NCBI GenBank assembly: GCA_022592445.1
Contig: JABYQR010000019.1
Coordinates: 62,001 to 126,000, forward strand
Direction of reading: 5' to 3'
DNA length: 64,000 nt
Source: Cytidiella melzeri
Lineage: Eukaryota > Basidiomycota > Agaricomycetes > Polyporales > Irpicaceae
Made by a program: the position numbers and the translations under genes. A model generated the notes under the pieces. That model was not told the DNA's origin. It searched no databases and saw only the letters and a list, made by a program, of their open reading frames with translations. Below, in pieces: positions 20,552 through 31,584 of the stretch. Within the stretch, counting starts at the first letter, position 1; the number at the start of each line of letters is the position of its first letter.

Positions 20552-20938
20552 TGCGTCCCATTCCTCACTCACCAGTTGTTATCCCTCGCTGACCGCCTTT
20601 CTTACCTTATCTTTTTGCAAACCCTGTTTGATATTTTTGTCCACACTGTGTATCGTTGTATCGTCGATACTCCGTACACACACATTGGTTGGGAATGCGC
20701 CCCACCGTTTGTTGCGTTACCGGGATGTGCCTTCGATGTTGCCCAAAACGGGAACATCGCCGCGAATGGCCACCCCCCTCCCCTCTCGTCCAACCGTGCA
20801 CTGTCGGTTTGACCATCGTCACGTCGCGTCTTCACGTATCCGTCTTCGTTGCGCAACCACTTGGAATGCGCACGGGCTGGTTGCATTTGAATTGATAACC
20901 ATCGTCTGCGCACGACGGACGTTTATCCGTGCTGCAGG
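20552..20938 (+). other. Unexplained spacer inside the DIRS/Ngaro element
   Basis: About 390 bases separating two parts of gag in the same frame. It starts GTGCGTCCC and ends CTGCAG, so it could be a long intron, but it might also be a small insertion. It contains several stops in the gag frame. Confidence 0.35.
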
Positions 20939-20980
20939 TTCAGCGAGTGGCAGCGCACCATGGCGGCATCGGCGACTTGA

Positions 20981-23356
20981 ATGGGCAATCTCGCGGTTCA
21001 TAACAACCGCAGTCAGACGAGAAAGCGGGCTCGATCGCCGGAAGACTCTCGCCAACCGGGCAAAGCGAAAGCGGTGGTTGGATTGGATGGATCTCCTCGA
21101 AGGGAGAGATCCTTTCGTTCTGCCATGTCAACGAGCCCCATGTTATGTAACCTCTGTCTGTCCTTCCATACCGACGTCCGCCACTGCAACGCCGACACAA
21201 GACCCGACGGCAAGCCGACACGCTGCAGTCGGAATTCCAACGGCCACCTCGTCGTTCGCTCATCCGGTCGAGTTCTGTGCACAGACTTCCAACGCTACGG
21301 AAAATGCACTAGATCAGGTACCAAGCACGGTCACAAATGCTCCGGCTGCGGAGATTCACCCATGGAGCCCACGACTGTCCTCTGGTCCAGAAAATCTGAC
21401 GCCTTCACTCCGTTTCATCCATCAGCCTGGCAAGAACTGCTAGAGTCAGCAAACCTCGTTTCGAAATACCTTACCGTTGTCTCAGGTCTTAGGTCGGGAT
21501 TCCGCGTTGGCATCCCCGTTATTCGTTTTACATACGCTCCTGATAATTCACCGTCTATTTTATCCCATATATCTGAATTTAATTCCATCGTCGACCACAA
21601 ATTTCAACGTCAGCAATATATTGGCCCATTCTCACAACGTGAGGTAGAGAATATCATAGGCCCGTTTCAGACTTCGCCCATGTCTCTAGTGCCGAAGCCG
21701 CATAAAGTAAACACTTTCCGCCTAGTCCAGAACTACTCATTCCCTAGAACGCCGCAAGGCGAAATACGTTCTATAAATTCTTACATTAATTCCGATGACT
21801 ACCCATGCACATGGGGTACATTCAATGCCTTCGCCCTAATGCTCAGCCAGCTCCCTCTAGGATCACAAGCAGCAGTCCGAGACGTGGCAGAGGCCTATCG
21901 TACAATCCCTCTACACCATTTGCAATGGCCAGGGTCCGTAATCCGACTCCCAGGGAACAATCACTTTGCCGTGGATACATCTGCGTGTTTCGGCGAAGCT
22001 GCCAATTGCGGAGTGTTCGGATTGGTGGCGGACGCGGGAGCAGACATCATGCGCTCAAAGGGGATCGGCCCTATTGCGAAGTGGGTGGATGATTATGTCT
22101 TCATTCGCATACGACGAGAACACGTTGCTTGGTACAATCAGCAACGGGAGAGCTGGAAGCGGCGGATATAAGAGACAGGTGGTAGGCACCACACAGGAGG
22201 CAGGATCTGGTTCGGGGGCAGCATCATGCCAGATGGGCGAATAGAGGAGTTCCTGGAGGACATGTTATATCCGTTACAGGATTTTTCAGAACTATCCGAA
22301 AGATCGGAGAGCGACGCACCGTACACGTACAATCTTGAGGATGTATGCCGGATTTCGGAAAAACTCGGATTCCCTTGGGAGAAATCGAAAGATATTGACT
22401 TCAATTCTATGTTTCTGTTCACGGGTTTCTTGTGGAACTTGGAGAGCTACACGGTTTCGCTGACGGAGGGCAAGAGAGATAAGTATCGGAGGGCCATTGA
22501 AGAATGGCTCGCGAGGCCTACCCACACGCTAGTACAAGTGCAGAAGCTATACGGTAAACTACTGCATGCCTGTTCAGCCCTACCAGAAGGATGAGCGTAA
22601 CTAACGAACTTGGAGAAGATGCTCGGGATCTTCCGAGACGAACCGCTCAAACCAAGGCACGCACCAAAAGGAACCAAACCGGACTTGCAGTGGTGGGCGC
22701 TAACGCTCTTGTCGTCTTCCACCATCCAACGCCGCATTCCAGGACCCATTGTTATCCTCTCTCTTGATGCCTTTTCAGATGCGAGTTCCGGTGTGGGGAT
22801 TGGAATTATTCTCGAGGGCTATTGGAGAGCGTGGCGCCTCCGCCTAGGATGGCGGAGTGAAGGAAGGGATATTGGCTGGGCCGAAGCGGTAGGTTTCGAA
22901 TTGCTCGTATACGCAATTGTGCGCCAGAACCCCCCGCATGAGCACCTACGTGTCTACGGCGACAACCAGGGCGTCATTGAAGGATGGAGAAACGGACGTA
23001 GCAGGAACTCACAGGTTAATGGGGTTTTCAAAAGGATTCACAGCTTCCTTCGAGGCCGAGTCACACAGATCCACGCGCAATACATTCGGAGCGCGAGCAA
23101 GCCTGCAGACGCACCGTCGAGGGGCCTCTACCCACCTCGACACCTCCTTCTCCCACCCATCCATTTACCGAGCACCCTTGACTCGCTCATCTACAACGCA
23201 TCAGAAGACAGCGGTCAGTATCCATGGGACGGCAGCACCAACGCACAGCCCGCAAAGCAGACCTCGAGCAGCACCAAGGAAGCTGACCTCCTCAAGGAGC
23301 AAGCCATTCACTTCAATGCCGTACGCAGAGGCTCTCGCTTGGGTGAAGAGATCTAG
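20981..23356 (+). pseudogene. Gag zinc finger, RT and RNase H of the DIRS/Ngaro element
   Basis: One frame with in-frame stops at 22169 (TAA), 22592 (TGA) and 22598 (TAA). The N-terminal part is basic (RSQTRKRARSPED) and ends in a Cys/His finger (CTDFQRYGKC, then GHKCSGCG) characteristic of DIRS Gag. RT follows: SLVPKPHKVNTFRLVQNYS, RDVAEAYRTIPLH, and the active-site box WVDDYVF. RNase H has LSLDAFSDASS, the acidic VYGDNQGVIEGW and SKPADAPSRG. The conservation of these motifs between the stops shows substitution-driven decay. The frame overlaps the recombinase frame downstream. Confidence 0.88.
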
Positions 23357-23480
23357 GAACGCGGAGAGCGCGCAGGCCGAGGTCGTCTCTAACCACGAGC
23401 TCAATCTGTCCATCCTTCGCCCGCCGTGTTGCGCGGCGGATCGCTTGCTTCAATGGAGACCGGCGCACGCAGCGCCCATT

Positions 23481-24512
23481 ATGGAGCCTTTATCAGCGGC
23501 AGACGCAGCTCGGATTTCGGAAGCCACCATGGGCAGCTGGTCAGACAACACCCGCGCTACTTACGGAGCTGGCCTCCGCCTTTTCCACAAAATCTGCAAC
23601 GTCGCAGAAATACCCGAGCGCCAACGAATTCCAGCGAGCCAGGACCTTTTGGCGTTCTTTGTTACGCAGCTCGTTGGGGCCTACTCAGGCAGCGCGGCGA
23701 AGAACTACCTGGCCGGAATCCGGGCCTGGCACGTCATACACCGATTCTCGTGGACCATCAACACCATCCAAATGGGCGCACTGCTCCAGGCCGCGACGGT
23801 GCGTGCCCTGGCAACGTCAAAACAAGCGAAGAAACAGCCGTACACCGTCAGCCTCCTCGAGGTGATCTTTCAGCAACTCGACAAATCGGTCCCGCTCAAC
23901 GCGGCGGTGCTGGCAGCAGGGTCCTCCCTGTTCTACGGGGTGGGCAGAGCGGCAGAACATACGGTGCCGAATCTGAAAGGTTTTGACCCAGAGAAACACG
24001 TGCAGAGACAGCATATCTCGCAGGCCACAGACAGGTGCCGGAACGAGGTCACTACCCTGTTCATTCCATGGACCAAGAGCGCGGGTGCCGTGGGCGAAAC
24101 CCTCTTCTGGGCAAAACAGAACGGCGTCACAGATCCAGCGGCCAACCTCGATAACCATCTGCGCCTCAACAATCCGCAGGATAACGAGCACCTCTTTGCA
24201 TACACTTTCACATAGGGCAGGAGTAGCGAGCGGCGACCACTTACAAAACAGGTGTTCCTCAGCAGGCTTCGAAGCGCAGCGAGGGCTTCGGGAGTTCAGA
24301 GCTTCCAGGGGCACGCCTTCAGGGTGGGGGGAACGCTCGAGTACTTACTGCAAGGTGTACCCTTCAACATGGTCAAGTCTAAGGGTCGCTGGGCTGGCGA
24401 TTCCTTCCAGATGTACCTGCGCAAACACGCGGAGATCATGGCGCCATATATGCAGGCCAACCCCAAAGCCCACGCGCAGTTTGTTCGATACACGATGCCT
24501 GTAGTCCGTTAA
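23481..24512 (+). pseudogene. Tyrosine recombinase of the DIRS/Ngaro element
   Basis: A lambda-integrase-type recombinase in a frame different from RT/RNase H. The N-terminal core-binding region has WSDNTRATYGAGLRLF and AKNYLAGIRAWHV. The catalytic region shows the first Arg in YGVGRAAEHTV, the HxxR box in QGHAFRVGGTLEYLL, Trp in KGRWAGDSF, and the nucleophile Tyr in MYLRKHA. All catalytic residues survive, but a TAG at 24213-24215 splits the protein before the HxxR box. Start at 23481 (MEPLSAADAARI) is the likely ATG; the frame is open further upstream. Confidence 0.88.
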
Positions 24513-24720
24513 GGCAAACCACGTCTGTCAGGTGAGTTATCTTCCTAGTAGTATGGGGACGGGCTCGTGCCAATGCGTCGAGAACTCCTACCTCGTTGGG
24601 AATCATTGCTCACCATAGTCCCATCAGGTTCTCGGTCGGGCAGGCCTCCTCGCACGTCTGACGGCCCTTCGGGCCGCCCCCCCCCCCCCCTCATACTCAA
24701 TTCGCGTCACTACTAATATA

Positions 24721-25364
24721 CACGCCCCGCTCCTTACCTTCTTCCGGCCACATACTCCGTCGTTACAATAGCTCCCCATCTGATTCGAATTCTGTATCTG
24801 CACTTCTTGTATGCGCGATCCTTAATTGCACTATGCGTTTGCTTTACAGACATTGCAGGTCTACTCTAAGACATCTGAAGACAGACGGCTCAGCAACCAC
24901 ATAGACCATGTAACGGGTGGTGAGAGACCACGATACTAGTTACTAGCGGTGAAACGCTGAACGTTTGATCCGCCTCTACTTTCCTAAACCAGGTAAACGG
25001 CGCATCAAATGATGACCTCTGCGATCGGGCTTGGACTGTCCTCTCAGGCAGGCTTCAGTCGACTCTAATTACTCATGTATATAGTAATCACATGTAGCTA
25101 CCACCCATTCCAACTTAAGTCTTAGCCCATTCAAGACCACAGCCGTCATGACTATGATTGCTCCTTATAACGCAAGGCGGATGCGTGCCACGACTGATAC
25201 AATGCTGTATTCGTCTGTGGGTGTCAGACGCTCTCAGCTGGGAGTCCGAGGCCATACACAGCTGACTATCCTACCGTGACGCAAGTTTCACACGACGGTC
25301 ACATACAATCCCATCCATAAAGCCGTTCACGAGTAATAGACACTCACACTCTTCACTCACCATC
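24721..25364. other. Intergenic stretch
   Basis: No gene supported. Sequence between the dead DIRS element and the next host gene; composition is ordinary and no repeat was seen. Confidence 0.5.
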
Positions 25365-26154
25365 ATGGCACCCACTCTCGAGATTTTGAGAGCTAGCGCC
25401 ACGGATTTGTATCGCACAGAGGGCCCAAAGTCCGTCCAAGGGGTCATCGACATCCTGGCCAAGACAGACGGACACATAGCGTACGCATCCGTTTCCCATC
25501 CCTCACCATGTCTAGTTCTCACAAAGCACTTCGGACCACAGCACCTACGTCGGCACTGAAATCCAGGACCCTGACTACTGGTGGGCCGTCATCGGTGCGT
25601 CTCGCAGTCATGAGAGTAAAGAACGACACCAAGATATATATATATATAGTCTGGGAGACACTGGGACATCACCAAGCTCTCATCGACAACAAGGAGGTCT
25701 ACCCCACCTTGATCCAAGATTTGTTCAAAGGAGCTGGAAAGATCGATTTCATGAACCACTACATCGTCTCGCCTCACGAGCCGTACCCAGCGCTCGACGC
25801 ACCCACCACTGAGATCGCAGTGTGGAAGCCGAACGCGGGAACGGACAAGGAAGAGTTCAAGGGCGTGTTCGACGAGCTCATTACTAAAGTCCTCGAGACT
25901 GGTATACCCAAAGGCGGAGGGTGGGGACCTGCGCTAGAGGATGATAACAAGTTTGCAGCTGTGCTCGGCTGGAACAGTCTGGACGTACGTGATTCCGCTC
26001 ACTACTATTGCTATCAGTTTTAATCATGGTGAGCAAACCCCAGGATTTCAAGGGCTTTATCGGAGGACACCCGTGGGCGATTGACATAGTCCAGAAAATG
26101 AAAGCAATTGGCACCGACGATTTGAGGCATGTCGTGCTGAAAAAGCAATCTTGA
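25365..26154 (+). CDS. Dimeric alpha-beta barrel (ABM/stress-response-like) protein
   Basis: Small protein of about 205 residues in four exons: 25365-25480, 25542-25594, 25650-25984, 26044-26154. All introns are GT-AG (61, 55 and 59 nt), and the second ends in a TATATATATATAG run. Residues near the N-terminus (MAPTLEILRASATDLYRTEG) and the repeated pattern of strand-helix segments with aromatic Trp/His (DYWWAV, WETLGHHQAL) suggest a ferredoxin-like dimeric barrel. Members of that fold bind or oxidise small molecules. The C-terminal exon ends GTDDLRHVVLKKQS. There is no signal peptide. The family call comes from overall pattern, not a diagnostic motif, so it remains tentative; the exon structure is secure. 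Confidence 0.7.
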
Positions 26155-26323
26155 GTCGTCAGGAAGGACGTACGTCAAATCTCGTCGTAAGGATGGAATG
26201 TAGGATTACAACAATATTGAACCTGACAGAGCATGTAAGATGGTCAATTTTATGACAAATGATTACAAGAAGCCAATATTGTAAGACGAACGCGAGTGGT
26301 GCATAGCGATACATTTCCAAGCA

Positions 26324-28685
26324 CTACCATTCTGACGAGCGGTACGCAAAAAGGTTAAGATCGTCCGACGATAGTTCGTCGTCACAGAACGGGAAGATCG
26401 CCGTCAGCTCGGGAGGGCTTGGGCAAAATCGCACAGGAGGCCGGTGAACTGTGGGTTTGTGCTCTGTGTCGTCTGCAGCATGGCGCCCTCCCTTGGCATG
26501 GAGAACTACGCGATTCGCCCTAGCATCGGCAAGTATCGAGCTAAAACTGGAATGTCGACGATTCTCCGCATCCTTTGCAGCGTGCGCTCTAGTAGTCGCA
26601 GAGAATACCCCTTCTTCCAGGTTCTCCTGTTCCTCCAGAGGGGTAGTCATCCGCGACGATGAATTCGAAGGTGTCATTGTCGACGTCCGAGACGACACGT
26701 AGCTAGATAACGACGTGGAGCTTGCTATGGATCGGGCACGCGGACGCAACGGTGTCTCAAATATACACGGCCGCTTTGCGGCATGTCGGTCGAGGACATC
26801 AAACTCGTCGTCTTCAGCAGAAAGTACACTCTTCGGTGGCCTACGCCGCTTGATGGGCAACGGCGTTTTGTGGACCCAAGCCCCAACAAGCTCTTCCCAG
26901 CGGAATTCCGAGCCTCTGACCACCAAAGCAGCTTTGCTTGGAGTCTGGTCGAGACAGGTAGCAGTACCACCTTCGGCGAAATGTGACCGTTCGGCTTCTT
27001 CTATCCACTTTACTGTGTCCCTTCGGATCCGCTCCAGCTCGTCTACAAACGCGCTGCGGTGCATCGCTGTGTCATAGTGCGATCCAATTTCCGGGCACAA
27101 GGCTTCGACTTGAGCGAGGACGTTCGACCAGAACCACGCTTCGAGGAGATATAGTCGTTTGGACCGAAGAGGCGAGGCGCAGCGACGCAAAGCAGTAAAA
27201 CTGATGTTCACTTGTAGAGACATCTGGGAGTAGTTGTGTTTGTCGTCCTTTGTGACGTTGGACAGGAGGATGGACGTAATAGGATTGAATGTGTCAACAT
27301 CCGCGCCGCGATATTGACGCACGATAGCAATTAGGGCTGTTCTGAGCCGGGGAGAGAGTGCTGAGGAATGAGAAGACGAAAGGCACAGCACAGCCAGACA
27401 CAACAATGCATCGGCGATGTTCTTCGAGGTCTCTGATTGAGCCTCTTGCAAATGTAGCCCAGCCACTTTGGCATAAACCAGCAATTCTGCGGTTGCCTGT
27501 AACTCGTGACGAGAAGTGTCAGCATCTGCCTCAAGATCGCCTGTCACGAGGAGTTGCCCACAGATCGCCTCCAGCCACTTAGCAAGACGGTCGCAAGCGC
27601 GAGTGTGCGCCAAATCCTCTCGTTCCTTGCCCTTGGCACTGTCCGAGATTTCAGCTACATCCTGCGCCAAGTGAGAGCATGTAGTGATAAACGCCTCGTA
27701 GTCTTGAGATCTGAACCGGCGAGCGAGACGAATCATGGCCTTACACGTCCAGATTTCGAGTCTCACGGATGAGGGAACTTTTGCGATTGCCCGATGGAGA
27801 ATACGAGCGAAAGAACGGTCATTGACGACTCCTGATTCCGACAGTCGATCGCGAAGGTCTTTCAAGTAATTAGCGTGAATAGACAGGGTGAGTGGAGACA
27901 CTATGGCACCACCAGCGAGGGGTGAAGTTTCCATTCGTGTTGAGGCGGCTTGCAGTAAGCGGTAAAGGATAGCCTCGGACTCGGTATTCAGCCCATACGA
28001 CATGGTGACTTCCAGCAAGACGTGGTAGAGTGTATGGTTGGGTGGACATATCGAGAAGATGATTGAGAGTGCATGAGAGACCATTGTATACCTGGATGCA
28101 AGACAACTCAACGAGAGTAGCTCTAGAGCCCAAAGCAGGGAAAACGCACTTGCGATGATGTTCAGGAACGGCCTCGTAGAACTCGTTCAGAACTTCCAAG
28201 TCTTCGTGGTCTACAACAACTTCGTCCGCCTTCTCAGCTTTTACCATTTCCACCTGCTCTTCTATGTGCTCGCCAACAACAGCGGCACATAAAGCAGTTA
28301 AGCGACGTATGCAACAGCCCTGAGAGCATGGATCTGCTGGAAATCCACGCTTGAGAGTAGGAGGAAGGTAGACAACTTGCAGTATGTTCTTAAACGCGTC
28401 CCGTACGTCGTACAGTAGTTTCGATTGTTTGATGTTTGCTCGACTCGTCTTCTCTAATTCAGAAAATGCGCGGAGCTTATCTGGTGGTGGAACAATAGCC
28501 AAAGGCGCATCATAGCCAGAGTACAGAGAGTTATGGCGACCCGTGTATGTCATAGGCGCGTGAGATGTGGATGTCGAGTGCGGGCGGTGAGTCGCTGTTG
28601 CAAGAACGTTGCATTTGAGTCTCAATGGCCGCAGTAGACGTGAGATCCGAGAGGTAGTGAGTTCATGGTTTGATGCCTTTGGCAT
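26324..28685 (-). CDS. Uncharacterised helical protein with disordered C-terminus
   Basis: Two exons, 28150-28685 and 26324-28091, joined across a 58-nt intron (GTGCGT...CATCCAG), give about 767 residues from MPKASNHELTT. The middle is almost all helix, with HEAT/TPR-like hydrophobic periodicity (LTALCAAVVGEHIEEQVEMV, LLVYAKVAGLHLQEAQ). The C-terminal third is low complexity and basic-serine rich, with a possible nuclear localisation cluster (PIKRRRPPKS) and Ser/Thr-Pro sites. I do not recognise a catalytic domain. It is transcribed divergently from the Qng1 gene with about 280 bp between the start codons, a likely shared promoter. Confidence 0.75.
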
Positions 28686-28965
28686 AGGACCGCAATTGAG
28701 GTACTGTAGCAGGTAGCACAGGCGAGAGAGAGGGAAAGAGGTGTCGCGAGTTAGAAAAGTACAGAGACAAGTTGTGTCGTTGGTTTCTGGTGGTTCGATC
28801 TTCGACGCGTTCGGTTCAGTTCGGCCTGATTCAGAAGATCAATCTGATCGCAAACATACGCGTCGAGGCTTCTCCTTCTTCGTGCGGCAATAAAGTCAGA
28901 GTCCTTTTTATGTCCTCTTGGCTCAACGCACTGAAATTCCAACAGTAAACTTCAAAATTTCACAA

Positions 28966-30440
28966 ATGGCTGGCACGAACAAGACACCGCTTCCTCCTGC
29001 TGGCAAGTATGTTCAGTCGGTCCGCGAGTCATCCAAAGCTCTGAGACAGAAAGCCAATATAACGGTGAGCTTGACAGTTTCGTAAACTAGTACACTGTAC
29101 AAGCTTGTATCTAGCATGCGCTTGACCGCAGTGCAGCTGACGTCTCTACCAGGTCAGCACAGATTCTATCAAGCGGCTTCTTTTCTCTCCCTCGTTCACG
29201 ACTACTTTCGAGCGTCTGAAAGTTGCTCATGGCATGGCAATGCCACTCAAATTTCCCTCAGTCGCATCGGAACTCAACCTACTGTCACTACTATCCCTCA
29301 TGAACTTTGCTTCTGGCTATCGAGTCCCGCTACATGAAGCGACAGGCCGCGGAGCGTTTGACTCGATCAGAGCGTTCATTTTCTCCATGTATATAACCTC
29401 TTCCGTCGGGACTGAGGATGATCTTCTTTCAGCTCGCGGAATGAAGAGCATAACGGAAGGGAAGGTCGCTGAACTCATGGGCGTTGCGGGCAAGATTCAC
29501 GCAGAAAAGCCACATCCGACTCTGCATGCCGTCACGGTTGGCGAACTAGGAGGCCCAATATGGGAGCTCGTTCAGCTGATCACAAAGGTGTTGAAGGAGA
29601 CTGGCGATGTTCTCGTGAACGGAGGCTATTACGATCTTGGGTCGTTCGTACTTGAGGCGCTGAAAGAGGGAGAGAAGGTCAAGACTAAGGGTGAAGGTGT
29701 TGACCCCGAATGTGAGGTGATAGTCGAAAGAGTACGTGTACGCTCACTATCTACCAACGCGACAATCTATCTGAGACAACTGTCCATAGCTTGTCAAAGC
29801 TATTCCAGCTTTCCAAGATATGGGAGTCGTTGAGGGGCAGCGTGAGTTTGCAGGTTCTACCTCGACAACGTCAAATTCTTTACTCAGAACTCACATAGCC
29901 GTATACTGTTTCAAAAAGGCGTTGCTTACGCTTCACGCAATAGCCCTTCGATTTGGCTCTACAACTACCCCCTCTATTCCTATCCCGCGCACCGACAATC
30001 TCCCCGTGTTCTCGGACAATGTTATTCCGTCATTGCTAATACACTTGGGGGTCATCGATCTTTCAACTTCTTTACCTTCTCTGGGATTAGCATCGCTCTT
30101 CCCCGAAGCCAGCCAAGCGGAAACACTCGACCCATTACTAGCACTATCTCCTACCCCATTGCCTACTAAAACGAAGACAGTACCTAAGGAGGGTCCGTTG
30201 CTTACAGCGGAACAAGCCTTCGCCCTCCGGGCATCCGCAATCGATGCATGCGAACTGATCGTCGAGACTGCGCGAAACCTAAGTGACGACGAACTGCTTG
30301 GTCGAGATGGAACAGATCTTGCGTGGCTGAAGAAGATCACTTTGCCGGAGATAGACGCATGGCTGTGGTCCGTAGCAAAGGACCGGGCAGACTACCGCGC
30401 TTTGGAGCGATTTGCAGAAAGGGGCACCGTGTATTTTTGA
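28966..30440 (+). CDS. QNG1: Queuosine salvage protein, Qng1-like (DUF2419)
   Basis: Queuosine 5'-phosphate N-glycosylase family, which frees queuine so that eukaryotes, unable to make it, can modify tRNA anticodons. Four exons: 28966-29064, 29153-29731, 29790-29841, 29899-30440. Family signatures are the stretch ELNLLSLLSLMNFASGYRVP, GRGAFDSIRAFIFSMYI shortly after it, KALLTLHAIALRFG, the FSDNVIPSLLIHLGVI segment, and RASAIDACELIVETARN near the C-terminus. The last exon ends YRALERFAERGTVYF. Length about 420 residues is a little above the usual for the family. Start codon MAGTNKTPLPP is preceded by an ACAA-type context. Confidence 0.85.
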
Positions 30441-30638
30441 GTTGTGTCGTTGCGCAAATCTGCATATCAGAGCGTGTTTTGACGGGTGGATTACTACGCT
30501 TGCCATCTTTGGTGAGATGGCCCATTATGGGCGCCTGTGGACTTTGTATTCCTTGTGACCGAACCTCCACCATCTCCGAGCAAGTTCGATACCAGCCGCT
30601 CTTCACAAGAACGTTTCTGTGCATCATAACACAAGAGC

Positions 30639-31483
30639 ATGCTGCAATCTGCACGTTTTATACGCGTCCAGACGCACTTGCGCATTTCCGCATTGACACG
30701 TCGAGCGTACAGCACCGTGACTCCGGGTACGACCGAAGGTACGCATCGCCACAGCACATTGGACACACGCGTCCATACAACTATCAACCCACAACATGTC
30801 CAGAAATCAGAAAACGCTTGACAGATGAACTCAAGACTGCCATGAAGGTAGGTTCTTGTGTGCGCCTCTTTATGCCCCCCTCCCCCCCACTGAACCAGAA
30901 CCCTGCAGAGTAAAGATCCCGTAAAGTCAACAACAATACGTGTAAGTTTCCGATGGTCTTCTTCTTTCCTGAACTTTATCGGCGCACACAAGCTCACATG
31001 TTCGTTTGCTTCGCTAGTCGATACTCTCCGAGGTATATTCAGCCGACAAGACGCATCCTCAGCCTTTGTCATCGTCGGCCATCATTTCTGTCATCCGGAA
31101 GGCAGCATCCCGACGGGTCAGTCCACCTACCTTCATCCACACGGTCTGTCAGAAGATGCTGATTGCCAGAGAACACCGCGCACGTCCACTCGGCTGTATA
31201 GCTTGACGCTGCTGCTGAGTTCGAGAACGCTCAACGACCAGACTTAGCCGAGAAGGAAAGAAAGGAAGCAGACATGCTCCAAATATTCCTTCCCGCGTTG
31301 ATGCCAGAAGCCGATGTTGACCGCGTCCTGCAAGAAATTATTGACGATCAAAAACCGGCGCAAAACGATAAACGCGCCATAGGATCACTCTTCAAAGTGT
31401 TCTACTCCAAAGTGGACAGATCCCTCGTGGACAGCGATCTTGTCAAACAGAGAGCAGAGGCTCTTGTTGCAGCTCGCGCTTAA
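30639..31483 (+). CDS. AIM41: Aim41/YqeY-like mitochondrial protein
   Basis: A member of the GatB/YqeY-like family, related to the tail domain of glutamyl-tRNA amidotransferase subunit B. The N-terminus (MLQSARFIRVQTHLRISALT) is basic, amphipathic and lacks acids, as in mitochondrial presequences. Exons as I read them: 30639-30738, 30804-30847, 30909-30942, about 31018-31117, about 31203-31483. Conserved parts are EIRKRLTDELKTAMK, SKDPVKSTTIR, SSSAIISVIRKAASRR, RPDLAEKERKEADML and LPALMPEADVDRVLQEII. The fourth intron is inferred because skipping it restores the family sequence AAAEFENAQRPDL. It converges with HRD1, with about 100 bp between stop codons. Confidence 0.82.
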
Positions 31484-31584
31484 TGCTCACAAGTATATAG
31501 ATACATTCTCCATATGATTATAATTATATAACACAATCACTGCTCAGCTCTCTACGCTGTGGGAGATGGAGAACAGCCACATGC

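Larger units (their letters stand above)
19440..24720 (+). mobile_element. DIRS/Ngaro-type tyrosine-recombinase retrotransposon (decayed)
   Basis: Order of parts: gag-like frames, RT-RNase H frame, then a tyrosine recombinase in an overlapping or adjacent frame instead of a DDE integrase. This is the hallmark of DIRS-like elements, which insert by recombination without target duplication. Stops at 20147, 20978, 22169, 22592, 22598 and 24213 and a poly-C frame change (about 19806-19820) show it is dead. The boundaries are approximate: I could not establish the split direct or inverted terminal repeats. The 3' region has a GGCCCTTCGGGCC hairpin followed by a poly-C tract (about 24662-24690). 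Confidence 0.85.

Noticed and set aside
20493..21443. 316-residue open frame overlapping the DIRS gag/RT
   Set aside because: Alternate-frame reading of the DIRS element; no motif, and the real motifs lie in the neighbouring frame.
24655..24690. GGCCCTTCGGGCC hairpin plus poly-C as a bacterial-type terminator
   Set aside because: Context is a eukaryotic retroelement end; such termination has no basis here.
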